From NCBI RefSeq assembly GCF_019636135.1, contig NZ_JAHBYD010000003.1, positions 124,001 to 188,000 of the forward strand: a stretch of DNA of 64,000 bases, in the 5' to 3' direction. A program made the position numbers and the translations under genes. Origin of the DNA: Phenylobacterium sp. (GTDB lineage: Bacteria > Pseudomonadota > Alphaproteobacteria > Caulobacterales > Caulobacteraceae). Every line of letters starts with the position of its first letter. Position 1 is the first letter of the stretch. Below, one piece after another: positions 1-10,334 of this stretch. Below the pieces are notes generated by a model. The model was not told the origin of the DNA. It saw only the letters and a program-made list of their open reading frames with translations, and did not search any database.

Positions 1-1
1 G

Positions 2-385
2 GCCCAGGCGCCGGCCGGCCGGCCGAACCTGGACGCCGACAAGGACGGCAAGGTCACCCTTGCCGAATTCAAGGCCGCGCAGGCCCAGCGGCTGGACCGC
101 ATGTTCGCCCGGCTGGACACCAACAAGGACGGCAAGATCACCCAGGCCGAGATGGACGCGGCGCGCAAGCCGGCCGGGGCGGCGGGGCGCGGCGATTCCG
201 GCGGCGGCGCCGGCATGTTCGCGCGCCTGGACGCCGACAAGGACGGCGCGATCAGCAGGGCCGAGATGGCGGCGATGTCCGAGCAGCGGTTCAAACGGGC
301 CGACGCGAACAACGACGGCTGGCTCTCGAAGGACGAGCTCAGCACAATGCGGCAGGGCATGCGTGGCGGCGCCGGCTCGAAATAG
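2..385 (+). CDS. EF-hand protein, C-terminal part
   Basis: The reading frame is already open at the left edge, so the N-terminus lies outside the window; 127 residues are visible. Four EF-hand loops of the form DxDxDGxIxxxE can be read: DADKDGKVTLAE, DTNKDGKITQAE, DADKDGAISRAE and DANNDGWLSKDE, separated by short, partly glycine-rich linkers. In this family the acidic loop positions bind calcium or a similar cation, often in the periplasm; no signal peptide can be judged here. The gene lies 35 bp upstream of an ECF sigma factor and in the same direction, and a metal-sensor-like protein follows, so it probably belongs to one metal- or envelope-response locus. The domain call is firm; the physiological role is inferred. 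Confidence 0.88.
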   Translation, partial: AQAPAGRPNLDADKDGKVTLAEFKAAQAQRLDRMFARLDTNKDGKITQAEMDAARKPAGAAGRGDSGGGAGMFARLDADKDGAISRAEMAAMSEQRFKRADANNDGWLSKDELSTMRQGMRGGAGSK

Positions 386-420
386 CGCCGCCCGCGCCGG
401 CGAGGTCAGGCCAGAGGGCG

Positions 421-969
421 GTGGACAAGGGCGATCCCGACGACGAACTCGTGTCGCGCGTGGCCCGGGGCGACCCGGCGGCCGCGCGGGCGCTGGTCGC
501 GCGGAAGCTGCCGCGCCTGCTGTCCCTGGCCGGCCGGATGCTGGGCGACGGCGGCGACGCCGAGGACGTGGCGCAGGAGGCCTTCGTGCGGGTCTGGAAG
601 CAGGCCCCCAGGTGGCGGCCCGGCGCGGCGCGGTTCGACACCTGGCTGCACCGCGTGGCGCTGAACCTCTGCTACGACCGCCTGCGCCGCCGCCGCGAAC
701 TGGCCTATGCCGAGCCGCCCGAGCGGGTGGACGAAGGGCCGGGGCCGGACCGCGGCCTCCAGGCGGCGGACACCGGACGCCGCGTGTCGGCGGCGCTCCG
801 GGCCCTGCCGGAACGGCAGCGCGAGGCGGTGGTGCTGTGCCACTATCAGGAGCTCGGCAACATCGAGGCCGCGGCCGTGATGGGCGTGAGCGTCGAGGCG
901 CTGGAGAGCCTGCTGGGCCGGGGCCGCCGCGCGCTTCGCGCCGCACTGATCGACCTGAAGGAGACGTGA
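421..969 (+). CDS. ECF-type RNA polymerase sigma factor
   Basis: The 182-residue product has the two-domain ECF layout. Region 2 is near residues 10-75, with the helix DAEDVAQEAFVRVW and the following RFDTWLHRVALNLCYDRLRR. Region 4 is near residues 120-175, with LPERQREAVVLCHYQE and the recognition-helix segment VSVEALESLLGRGRRALR. It should direct RNA polymerase to a small extracytoplasmic-stress regulon. The start is GTG. The stop lies 7 bp before the next gene, and the gene after that overlaps by 4 bp, so sigma factor, small membrane protein and sensor-like protein form an operon. The neighbour encoded at 977 is the natural candidate regulator of this sigma factor. Confidence 0.93.
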   Translation: MDKGDPDDELVSRVARGDPAAARALVARKLPRLLSLAGRMLGDGGDAEDVAQEAFVRVWKQAPRWRPGAARFDTWLHRVALNLCYDRLRRRRELAYAEPPERVDEGPGPDRGLQAADTGRRVSAALRALPERQREAVVLCHYQELGNIEAAAVMGVSVEALESLLGRGRRALRAALIDLKET

Positions 970-976
970 GGACGGC

Positions 977-1396
977 ATGACTCCCGACCGATTCGAGACC
1001 CTCGCCGAGGCCTGGGGCGGCGACGTCGCCCGCTGGCCCGACGCCGAACGCGAGGCCGCCGCCGCGCTGATGGCGGAACAACCGGCATGGGCCGCCCAGG
1101 CCCTGGCCCGCGCCGCCGAGCTGGACGCGGCGCTGGACGCGTGCGCGGCGCCCCGCGTTCGGGGCGTGCTGGCCGAGCGGATCGCGGCGGGCGCGCCCAG
1201 GCCGCGGGCGGCGCGCTGGGTCGGCTGGCTGGTCCCGGCCGGGATGGGCGCAGGCCTGGCCGCGGCCTGTGCGGCAGGGGTGCTGGTGGGGGCGCAGGCT
1301 TCCGCGCCGGCCGGGGCGGCGGCCTCCGACACCGACGCGCTGGTCACCGCCGTCAGCAGCGACGACTTCAGCCTCTATGTGGACGAGGACGCATGA
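977..1396 (+). CDS. Small membrane protein, possible anti-sigma factor
   Basis: This 139-residue protein starts MTPDRFETLAEAWGGDVARW and has one hydrophobic segment near residues 77-104 (WVGWLVPAGMGAGLAAACAA). That gives a cytoplasmic N-terminal half and a short outward tail. The N-terminal half is rich in Ala, Glu and Arg and helical. No zinc-binding HxxxCxxC anti-sigma motif is visible. Its position 7 bp after an ECF sigma gene suggests it holds that sigma factor at the membrane, but this comes from context only. Its stop codon overlaps the start of the next gene (ATGA). Confidence 0.75.
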   Translation: MTPDRFETLAEAWGGDVARWPDAEREAAAALMAEQPAWAAQALARAAELDAALDACAAPRVRGVLAERIAAGAPRPRAARWVGWLVPAGMGAGLAAACAAGVLVGAQASAPAGAAASDTDALVTAVSSDDFSLYVDEDA

Positions 1397-1905
1397 TCAC
1401 CCGCACCGCATGGCTGGCGGGGGCGCTGTTCGTGTCGCTGGCGCTGAACGTCTTCGTCGGCGGCGCCTTCCTGGGCGCGCACCTGGTGGAGAAGGAGCGC
1501 CCGGGGCCGCCCGCCGGCGCGGCCCTCGGAGCGCGCAACCCGGTGGCCGCGGCGGTCGCGACGCTGTCGCCCGGGAGCCAGGCGCGGTGGCGCGAGCAGC
1601 TTCCCGAGTACGCCCAGACCTACGGCCCCAAGATGCGCGAGGCGCGCCGCACCGCGCGGCAGGCGATGCGGAGCTTCGGCGCCGAGCCCTTCGACGACGA
1701 CCAGGCGATGGAAGACTTGGCGCGCGCCCGGGCGCTGGAGTTCGAGAGCCGCAACGCCATGGACCGCAAGCTGGTGACCTTCGCCGCCGCTCTGCCCCAG
1801 GCCGAACGGGCGCGGTTCGGCGAGGCGCTGTCGCGGCCGATGCTGCGGCGCGCGCCGAGGGACGAGCCGGTGGGCGGTCCGACCGGCGCGCGCAAGGAGA
1901 GGTGA
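1393..1905 (+). CDS. Periplasmic metal-sensor-like protein (CnrX/Spy type)
   Basis: The 170-residue product begins with a signal anchor (TAWLAGALFVSLALNVFVGG) followed by a helical, Arg/Glu-rich periplasmic domain. Its spacing resembles the CnrX/Spy-like heavy-metal sensor family: a helix around WREQLPEYAQTYGPKMREAR, a second around DDDQAMEDLARARALEFESR, then an acidic and basic tail. The ATG at 1393 is chosen because it overlaps the preceding stop as ATGA, implying translational coupling; the frame is open further upstream but that part shadows the previous gene. It probably detects metal or envelope stress for the sigma factor upstream. No metal ligand residues can be assigned with certainty. 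Confidence 0.72.
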   Translation: MITRTAWLAGALFVSLALNVFVGGAFLGAHLVEKERPGPPAGAALGARNPVAAAVATLSPGSQARWREQLPEYAQTYGPKMREARRTARQAMRSFGAEPFDDDQAMEDLARARALEFESRNAMDRKLVTFAAALPQAERARFGEALSRPMLRRAPRDEPVGGPTGARKER

Positions 1906-1951
1906 AACGTCCTCGCGGCGCGCGACGGTCCTCCTCCCGTGCAGTCCATAT

Positions 1952-1966
1952 GTTCTCTTTTTGTTC
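1952..1966 (+). promoter_or_regulatory. Candidate LexA (SOS) box GTTC-N7-GTTC
   Basis: The sequence GTTCTCTTTTTGTTC matches the alphaproteobacterial LexA consensus GTTC-N7-GTTC exactly and lies in an AT-richer patch 46 bp after the metal-sensor gene. No intact SOS gene follows; the next coding material is the toxin remnant and immunity gene. It may be an orphan box left after a deletion, or it may still drive the immunity gene. Confidence 0.55.
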
Positions 1967-2009
1967 TTGACTTTCGACCGATCTGCCCGATGGTGTGTCG
2001 GGGTGGTGA

Positions 2010-2357
2010 CCGGCGAATGACCAGAAGAGCGAACCGCGCTCCGCGCGATCACGCCCCGATCATCAGGTCGAGGGGGATAGAAGAGAACGACCCGTCAAGT
2101 TCGACGGCTGTGACGTGGAGCGGCATGTGTTGCAGGAGGCGAAGGGGCCGCGGTATGCCGCGCTTCTTCGGTCGTTGTTCGGAAACCTGGTTGCGACTGG
2201 ACTTCAGAAGCAGGGCGAGCGGCAGATCAGGGTCGCGCAGGGACGCCCGATCGAGTGGTACTTCGCGGAGGAGCCTGCGCGCGAGCGGTTCGGCAACATC
2301 AGGAGCACGCGTCCGATCAAAGCGATGCATGTCCCTCCCCGAGGAGACGTCAGATGA
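2010..2357 (+). pseudogene. C-terminal remnant of a REase-fold toxin (Tox-REase-5-like)
   Basis: The frame is open from 2010, but recognisable toxin sequence starts only near 2094: VKFDGC, then HVLQEAKGPRYAALLRSL, then GRPIEWYFAEEPARERF. The spacing of an aspartate (FDG) and a later EAK resembles the active-site pattern of restriction-endonuclease-fold toxins, and the IEWYFAE block recalls the Tox-REase-5 family as I remember it. The delivery part and any convincing start codon are missing; only an internal GTG at 2115 is available. The stop overlaps the start of the immunity gene (ATGA), as in intact toxin-immunity pairs. A short, independently translated toxin tip is possible but less likely. 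Confidence 0.6.
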
Positions 2358-3022
2358 CCTTCGGACATGAAGCCGAACACTACGCACGGGATTTCGCTTG
2401 CGGATGGGGGTTGCGGGCAGAGACGGCCGTAGACGTTGCTGGCCGAGTGCTGTCGCTCTGCCGTTCGCTGGCCGAACTTCAGCCCGATCATCGGGACATA
2501 TGGCCGATGTTCGCTATGCGCGCCATCAAACCTGGCCGTGATCCGGGTCCGATCGTCGATCTCCCGCCGGATGACCTGGCGCTGCTCATAGATCGCAAGG
2601 CGCGCTACGACCCGCCCCAGTTGCCGGCTCCTGTGGGTCCGGAAGGCTATGATCTGGTGATCTCGGCAAGACTCCCGCCGCCGCATCCCCGCTCGCTTGG
2701 CATATCCGTGTCGGCAGGTGTTTATGGGGAAGGTGCGCATCGAAACGAGGTGGAGGTGGACTACCATCTCGAGAACCCGATCTGGCAGGACGCCTCCACG
2801 GGCCTGAAGGTCGTCGAGGCGCTCATTGAGGCCTTCGATCCAGAGTGGGTTTGCGCAAGCGCCTTCATCCAGCCACGGGACGAGGAAGGCCAGGGCCATC
2901 ATCGGCCGTGGATCGCGTGGCGCGCTCGCGGCTCCGATGTGCCGCCGTACCTGATCGAACGGGGCGGCTCGCCCTCGGAGGTCCGTCAGGCCTTCGGCGG
3001 CGAGCTTCGCCTCTGGCCCTGA
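2354..3022 (+). CDS. Probable immunity protein (Imm52-like)
   Basis: The 222-residue protein starts MTFGHEAEHYARDFACGWGL and contains LGISVSAGVYGEGAHRNEVE, WQDASTGLKVVEALIEAFDP and WVCASAF. This resembles the Imm52 family of cytoplasmic immunity proteins, which I associate with Tox-REase-5 toxins. The ATG at 2354 is preferred to upstream in-frame codons because it overlaps the toxin stop as ATGA, although the frame stays open back to 2255. It should bind and block the cognate nuclease. With the toxin beside it truncated, it may act as an orphan immunity gene against rivals. Its codon use looks less GC-biased than its neighbours, which fits acquisition by transfer. Confidence 0.62.
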   Translation: MTFGHEAEHYARDFACGWGLRAETAVDVAGRVLSLCRSLAELQPDHRDIWPMFAMRAIKPGRDPGPIVDLPPDDLALLIDRKARYDPPQLPAPVGPEGYDLVISARLPPPHPRSLGISVSAGVYGEGAHRNEVEVDYHLENPIWQDASTGLKVVEALIEAFDPEWVCASAFIQPRDEEGQGHHRPWIAWRARGSDVPPYLIERGGSPSEVRQAFGGELRLWP

Positions 3023-3030
3023 TCGAACGG

Positions 3031-4884
<1,854 letters not shown>

Positions 4885-4992
4885 GGCCGCCGCTCCTCCA
4901 TGTCCTCCCGCGGCCGACGACCCGACGTGCCGGCTGGGCGGGAGGCTAAGCTGATCCGGCCCCGGCGGTCACCGTGGGGCGATGTCACATCA

Positions 4993-7617
4993 TCAGTTGA
5001 GCGCGCGGGTGGCCAATTCGTAAACGTTCTTCGACAAGCCCTCGACCGCGACGATGCGCTCCAGTTCCGCCTTCATCAGCTTACCCAATTCGGGTTTCAG
5101 CCGCTTCCAGCCGCCCAGCGGATCGACCAGCCGGGCCGCCGTCATGGGGTTGAAGCGGTCGACGGCGATGATCTGGTCGGCCAGGAAGCGATAGCCCGCG
5201 CCGCTGGGGTCGTGGAAGCGGACCGGATTGAAGCTGGCGAAGCTGGAGACGAGCGCCCTGAGGCGATTGGGGTTCTTCTCGTCGAAGGCGGGATGGGCGG
5301 TCAGCGCGAGGATGCGGCCCAGGGCCTCCTCGCCGGGGTCGCGGGCCTGCAGCGCGAACCACTTGTCGATGACCAGCGGCTCGTCCTTCCAGCGGTCGTA
5401 GAAGTCGGCGAGCGCCGCCTCGTAGGCCGGGCCGCCGATCAGCATCAGGGCGTTCAGGCCGCCGATCGTGTCGGTCATGTTCACCGCGGCGCGGTAGTGG
5501 CCGTCGGCGATGTCGGCGATATCGTTGCGCGGGTTGGCGGCCATCAGCTCCAGGCAGGCGTTGCGCAGGGCGCGGCGGCCGGCGCCGGTGGCGTCGGGCG
5601 AGAACTCGCCCAGGTCCTGCAGGCCGGTGTGGAGACGGCGCAGTTCGCCGTTGAGGTGCAGCGCGAGGCGCAGGCGCAGCGCCTCGCGGGCGTCGTGGAT
5701 CGCCGCCGGGTCGACGGGCTGGCGCAGCAGCGCCAGGTCGGTCTCGGCGGGCAGGGCGAGCAGCAGGGCCTTGAACGCGTTGTCCGAGGCCTGGTCGACC
5801 AGGGCGCGGCCGACGGCCTCGGCATAGCGCTCCTCGCCCACCTCGTTGGGCTTGCCGGCGGCGCGGGCGAGGATGAGGTCGGCGGCGAGGTCCTGGCCGG
5901 CCTCCCAGCGGTTGAACAGGTCGGCGTCGGCGGCGAGCTGGACGTAGCGCTCCTTGGGCTCGGCGTCGGTCTTCATGACGACGGGGGCCGAGAAGCCGCG
6001 CAGCGCCGAGACGACCGGCAGGCTGTCGACGCCGGTCAGGGTGACGGTGAGCTCGGGCTGGTCGAGGACGATCACCGTCTCGTCCACGGCGGTCCCGTCG
6101 CGCTCGAAGGCGAGCGTGCGGCCCTCGTAGTCGATGAGGCCGACGGTGACCGGGATCGGCACCGGGCGCTTGTCGGGCTGACCGCTGGTGGGCGGGTTGT
6201 TCTGCGTGAGCTTCAGCTCCAGCGACTTGGAGTCCTCGTCGTAGCGGCCTTCCACGGCGATGCGCGGCGTGCCGGCCTGCTGGTACCAGGCGAAGAAGCC
6301 GGAGAGGTCGCGGCCCGACGTCTCGGCGAAGCACCTGATGAACTCCTCGACGGTGGTGGCGTGGCCGTCCCAGCGGTCGAAGTAGAGGTCCATGCCCTTC
6401 CGGAACGCCTCGGCCCCGATCAGGGTCTTCAGCATGCCGATGACCTCGGAGCCCTTCTCGTAGATCGTCGCCGTGTAGAAGTTCTCGATCTTCATGTAGG
6501 CGTCGGGGCGGACCGGGTGGGCGAGCGGGCCCTGGTCCTCGGCGAACTGGCGCATGCGCAGCGCCTTCACGGCCTTGATGCGGGCCACCGCCTCGCCGCG
6601 CATGTCGGCGCAGAAGCCCTGCTCGCGGAAGACCGTCAGGCCCTCCTTCAGGCAGAGCTGGAACCAGTCGCGGCAGGTGATGCGGTTGCCGGTCCAGTTG
6701 TGGAAGTACTCGTGCGCGATCACCGCCTCGATGCGCTCGTAGTCGACGTCGGTGGCGGTGGCCGGGTCGGCCAGCAGGAGCGAGGCGTTGAAGACGTTCA
6801 GCCCCTTGTTCTCCATGGCCCCGAAGTTGAAGTCGCGGACGGCGACGATCATGAAGAGGTCGAGGTCGTATTCGCGCCCGTAGGCCTCCTCGTCCCACTT
6901 CATCGAGCGCTTCAGCGCATCCATGGCGTAGGCGGCGCGGGGCGCCATGCCGGGGTCGACGTAGATCTTCAGGTCGACGGTCCGGCCGCTCATCGTCGTG
7001 AGCTTGTCTTCCAGCACGTCCAGCTCGCCGGCCACCAGGGCGAAGAGGTAGCAGGGCTTGGGGAACGGGTCGTTCCAGACGGCGAAGTGGCGGCCGCCGG
7101 GCAGCTCGCCCGTCTCGATCAGGTTCCCGTTGGCCAGCAGGCGGCGGAACCTGCGGTCGGCCTCGATGCGGACGGTGTACTTCGACAGCACGTCGGGGCG
7201 GTCGGGCCAGAAGGTGATCTTGCGGAAGCCCTCGGCCTCGCACTGGGTGCAGAAGCGGCCGCCCGACATGTAGAGGCCTTCGAGCGCCTTGTTGTTCTCG
7301 GGGTCGATCTCGACCTCGGTCTCGAGCGTGAAGGCGTCGGGCAGGTCCGGGATCGTCAGGAACTCGGCGTCGATCGTGTGCTCGCCCGCGCCCAGCACGC
7401 GGCCGTCGACCGCGACGGAGAGGGGCTTCAGCCGCTCGCCGTTGAACACCAGCGGGTCCCTGTGGTCGCCGTTGCGGCGGACGTCGAGCTTGGCCTTGAC
7501 CCGCGTCGTATTGGGCTGAAGGTCGAACCTGAGCTCGACCTCGTCCACCAGGAACGCGGGCGGACGGTATTCGGAGAGCCGGATGGGCTGGGGAGTCTCT
7601 GTACGCATGGCGCCCAT
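4993..7617 (-). CDS. pepN: Aminopeptidase N (M1 metallopeptidase)
   Basis: At 874 residues it has the usual length of bacterial PepN. The exopeptidase motif GAMEN is near residue 267 and the zinc site HEYFHNWTGNRI near residue 300, followed by the second zinc ligand in LKEGLTVFREQ. It removes N-terminal amino acids from peptides in the cytoplasm. The C-terminal third is the helical PepN domain. ATG at 7617 and ATG at 7608 are both possible starts. It is divergent from the acyl-CoA dehydrogenase gene beginning at 7741, so the 123-bp gap should hold both promoters. Confidence 0.97.
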   Translation of the reverse strand: MGAMRTETPQPIRLSEYRPPAFLVDEVELRFDLQPNTTRVKAKLDVRRNGDHRDPLVFNGERLKPLSVAVDGRVLGAGEHTIDAEFLTIPDLPDAFTLETEVEIDPENNKALEGLYMSGGRFCTQCEAEGFRKITFWPDRPDVLSKYTVRIEADRRFRRLLANGNLIETGELPGGRHFAVWNDPFPKPCYLFALVAGELDVLEDKLTTMSGRTVDLKIYVDPGMAPRAAYAMDALKRSMKWDEEAYGREYDLDLFMIVAVRDFNFGAMENKGLNVFNASLLLADPATATDVDYERIEAVIAHEYFHNWTGNRITCRDWFQLCLKEGLTVFREQGFCADMRGEAVARIKAVKALRMRQFAEDQGPLAHPVRPDAYMKIENFYTATIYEKGSEVIGMLKTLIGAEAFRKGMDLYFDRWDGHATTVEEFIRCFAETSGRDLSGFFAWYQQAGTPRIAVEGRYDEDSKSLELKLTQNNPPTSGQPDKRPVPIPVTVGLIDYEGRTLAFERDGTAVDETVIVLDQPELTVTLTGVDSLPVVSALRGFSAPVVMKTDAEPKERYVQLAADADLFNRWEAGQDLAADLILARAAGKPNEVGEERYAEAVGRALVDQASDNAFKALLLALPAETDLALLRQPVDPAAIHDAREALRLRLALHLNGELRRLHTGLQDLGEFSPDATGAGRRALRNACLELMAANPRNDIADIADGHYRAAVNMTDTIGGLNALMLIGGPAYEAALADFYDRWKDEPLVIDKWFALQARDPGEEALGRILALTAHPAFDEKNPNRLRALVSSFASFNPVRFHDPSGAGYRFLADQIIAVDRFNPMTAARLVDPLGGWKRLKPELGKLMKAELERIVAVEGLSKNVYELATRALN

Positions 7618-7740
7618 CTAGGCCGGGCATCCGGGCGGCGCCAAGGCCGCCGCTGACGCGAGGTCATGCTTTCCTTGGGCTCCGCGCACGCGCAATGCTG
7701 TGGGCGGATGGAAACGTGACGCGCCGGGACAACCGGCGGG

Positions 7741-8877
7741 ATGGGGCCCATGAATTTCGATTTCTCGGAAGACCAGAAGTTCCTGAAGAACGAGGCGCGG
7801 AAGTTCCTCGAGGCGAACTGCCCGACGAGCCGCGTGCGCAAGGTCCTGGACGCCAATTCCTCGCAAGAGGGGGCCACAGCGTATGACGAGGCGCTGTGGA
7901 AGGCCGTGGCCGGGCAGGGCTGGCTGGGCGCGGCGATCCCCGAGGCGTACGGCGGCCTGGGCCTGGGCCACATCGAGCTCTGCGCCATCGCCGAGGAGCT
8001 GGGCCGGGTGGTGGCGCCGATCCCGTTCGCGTCCACGGTCTACTTCCTGGCCGAGGCGCTGATGCTGGCGGGCTCCGACGCGCAGAAGGCGGCGCTGCTG
8101 CCGAAGATCGCGGCGGGCGAGGTCATCGGCTGCGTGGCGACCTCGGAGGGGCCGGGCGTGCTCGCCGCCTCGGCGATCCAGGCCAGCGTGAGCGGCGGCA
8201 GGCTCTCCGGGATCAAGCTGCCGGTCACCGACGGCGACATCGCCACCCACGCCCTGGTGCTGGCCAAGGAGAACGGGCAGCCGGGGCTGTTCCTGGTCGA
8301 CCTGTCGGCCGGCGTGACGCGCGAGAGCCTGAAGACGCTGGACCCCACGCGCGACGCGGCGAGGCTGACGTTCGACGGCGCGGCGGCCGAGCGGCTGGGC
8401 GGCGCGGGCGAGGGCCTGTCGCTGCTGGAGCAGGTGACCGACCGGGCGGCGGTGCTGCTGGCGTTCGAACAGTGCGGCGGCGCCGACCGCGCGCTGGAGA
8501 TGGCCAAGGCCTACGCCCTGGAGCGCTACGCGTTCGGCCGCGTGATCGCGAGCTACCAGGCGATCAAGCACAAGCTGGCCGACATGTACGTGAAGAACGA
8601 GCTGGCGCGGTCGAACGCCTACTACGGGGCCTGGGCGCTGAACACGAACGCGCCCGAGCTGCCGGTGGCGGCCAGCGCCGCGCGGATCGCGGCCAGCGAG
8701 GCCTTCTGGTTCGCCGCCAAGGAGAACATCCAGACCCACGGCGGCATCGGCTTCACCTGGGAGGTCGACGCCCACCTCTACTACCGCCGCTCGCGGCAGC
8801 TCAGCCTGGTGGCCGGCGCGCCGCGGGTCTGGAAGGAACGGCTGGTCAGCCACCTGGAACGCAGGAACGCGGCTTAG
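7741..8877 (+). CDS. Acyl-CoA dehydrogenase
   Basis: This 378-residue flavoprotein has the three-part acyl-CoA dehydrogenase layout. The N-terminal helical domain begins NFDFSEDQKFLKNEARKFLE. The central part carries VIGCVATSEGPGV, and the C-terminal helical domain has ERYAFGRVIASYQAIKHKLA and NIQTHGGIGFTWE. It oxidises acyl-CoA thioesters at the alpha-beta bond using FAD. ATG at 7750 (MNFDFSEDQ) fits family N-termini better than the ATG at 7741 and follows GGGATGGGG. The second dehydrogenase gene lies about 200 bp downstream in the same direction. Such pairs are common in steroid or branched acyl-CoA catabolism, where two subunits form one enzyme, but the substrate cannot be read from sequence. 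Confidence 0.93.
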   Translation: MGPMNFDFSEDQKFLKNEARKFLEANCPTSRVRKVLDANSSQEGATAYDEALWKAVAGQGWLGAAIPEAYGGLGLGHIELCAIAEELGRVVAPIPFASTVYFLAEALMLAGSDAQKAALLPKIAAGEVIGCVATSEGPGVLAASAIQASVSGGRLSGIKLPVTDGDIATHALVLAKENGQPGLFLVDLSAGVTRESLKTLDPTRDAARLTFDGAAAERLGGAGEGLSLLEQVTDRAAVLLAFEQCGGADRALEMAKAYALERYAFGRVIASYQAIKHKLADMYVKNELARSNAYYGAWALNTNAPELPVAASAARIAASEAFWFAAKENIQTHGGIGFTWEVDAHLYYRRSRQLSLVAGAPRVWKERLVSHLERRNAA

Positions 8878-8905
8878 GGCCATGCCGCGACCCGCCCACA
8901 TCGAT

Positions 8906-9031
8906 CGTCATCCCCCGGCTTGTCCGGGGGACCCATTGGGCTCGGCGACGCTGGGAAAGCGCGGTGGCGACGCTGCGCGCAACGACGGATTCACAGCCCA
9001 GTGGGTGGCCCGGACAAGCCGGGCCATGACG
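8906..9031. repeat. Intergenic inverted-repeat element
   Basis: The arms CGTCATCCCCCGGCTTGTCC (from 8906) and GGACAAGCCGGGCCATGACG (ending at 9031) are imperfect inverted copies separated by about 65 bp. The element sits between the two acyl-CoA dehydrogenase genes. It resembles the dispersed palindromic repeats seen at 24125 and 28317 in the same genome. Confidence 0.7.
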
Positions 9032-9082
9032 AACATCTAGAGGGCGTTGGGGGGCGCCGTCCCCCACGCAGGAGGTTACGGA

Positions 9083-10318
9083 ATGGACTTCAACGACAGC
9101 CCTGAGGAAGCCGCCTACCGCGCCGAGGCGCGCAAGTGGCTCGAAGCCAATGCGCCGAAGAAGGCCGTGGGCGGCGACGACCTGGAAGGCGGGACCAAGG
9201 ACACCATGCCGGCGTCCAAGGCCTGGCAGGCGAAGAAGGCCGCGGCCGGCTATGCCCAGATCACCTGGCCCAAGGCGTGGGGCGGGCCGGGCGGTACGCC
9301 GATCCAGCAGGTGATCTTCAATGCGGAGGAGGCGAAGCACCCCGTGCCGCCGAACCCGTTCGCCATCGGGCTCGGCATGTGCGTGCCGACCGTGATGGCC
9401 TTCGCCGACGAGGCCACCAAGAAGCGGTTCGTAGGCCCGGCCCTGCGCGGCGAGGAGATCTGGTGCCAGCTCTTCTCCGAGCCCTCGGGCGGCTCGGACG
9501 TGGCGGCGGCGCGGACCAAGGCGGTGAGAGCCGACGACGGCTCGGGCGACTGGATCATCTCCGGCCAGAAGGTGTGGACGACGGGAGCCCAGTTCTCGAA
9601 CTTCGGCATCGTCGTCGTGCGGACCGATCCGGACGTGCCCAAGCACAAGGGCATGACGATGTTCTGGGTCGACATGGGCGATCCGGGGATCGAGGTGCGG
9701 CCGATCCACCAGATGTCGGGCGGCTCGGGCTTCAACGAGGTGTTCTTCACCAATGTGCGCGTGCCGGACAGCCAGCGGCTGGGGGCGGTGGGCGACGGCT
9801 GGAAGGTGAGCCTCGTCACCCTGATGAATGAGCGGCTGGCGGTGGGCGGGTCGTCCGGCGCGGGCTGGGCCGAGTTCATGGAGGCGGCGCGGGGGCTGAC
9901 GGGCCTGGACGGCGGGCCGGCGCTGAAGGACCAGGCGCTGCGCGAGAAGATCGCCGACTGGTATGTCCAGGCCGAGGGGCTGAAGCACACGCGCAACCGC
10001 ACCATGACCGCGCTCAGCCGCGGCCAGACGCCGGGGCCGGAGAGCTCGATCGGCAAGGTGGTGGCCGCGACCCAGATGCAGGACCTCGCCAACACCGCGG
10101 TCGAGATGCTGGATCAGTTCGGGATCATCAACGACCCGGCGCTCAGCCCCCTGAAGGGCGGCTTCCACGCCTCGCTGATGAGCGCGCCGGGCCTGCGGAT
10201 CGCCGGCGGCACCGACGAGATCCTGAAGAACATCATCGCCGAACGCGTCCTGGGCCTCCCCGGCGACATCCGCGTCGACAAGGACGTGGCCTTCAAGGAT
10301 CTGCCGACGGGACGGTGA
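9083..10318 (+). CDS. Acyl-CoA dehydrogenase
   Basis: The 411-residue product starts MDFNDSPEEAAYRAEARKWL at an ATG placed 7 bp after GGAGG, which fixes the start; the frame is open upstream to 9047. Recognisable family blocks are QLFSEPSGGSDVAAARTKAV (FAD and substrate site), the central HKGMTMFWVDM, and near the end GGTDEILKNIIAERVLGLP. It oxidises an acyl-CoA in a catabolic pathway and probably works with the dehydrogenase encoded just upstream. The 206-bp gap carrying an inverted repeat could attenuate or split the transcript. Confidence 0.94.
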   Translation: MDFNDSPEEAAYRAEARKWLEANAPKKAVGGDDLEGGTKDTMPASKAWQAKKAAAGYAQITWPKAWGGPGGTPIQQVIFNAEEAKHPVPPNPFAIGLGMCVPTVMAFADEATKKRFVGPALRGEEIWCQLFSEPSGGSDVAAARTKAVRADDGSGDWIISGQKVWTTGAQFSNFGIVVVRTDPDVPKHKGMTMFWVDMGDPGIEVRPIHQMSGGSGFNEVFFTNVRVPDSQRLGAVGDGWKVSLVTLMNERLAVGGSSGAGWAEFMEAARGLTGLDGGPALKDQALREKIADWYVQAEGLKHTRNRTMTALSRGQTPGPESSIGKVVAATQMQDLANTAVEMLDQFGIINDPALSPLKGGFHASLMSAPGLRIAGGTDEILKNIIAERVLGLPGDIRVDKDVAFKDLPTGR

Positions 10319-10334
10319 GGGAAATGGGAAGGTA

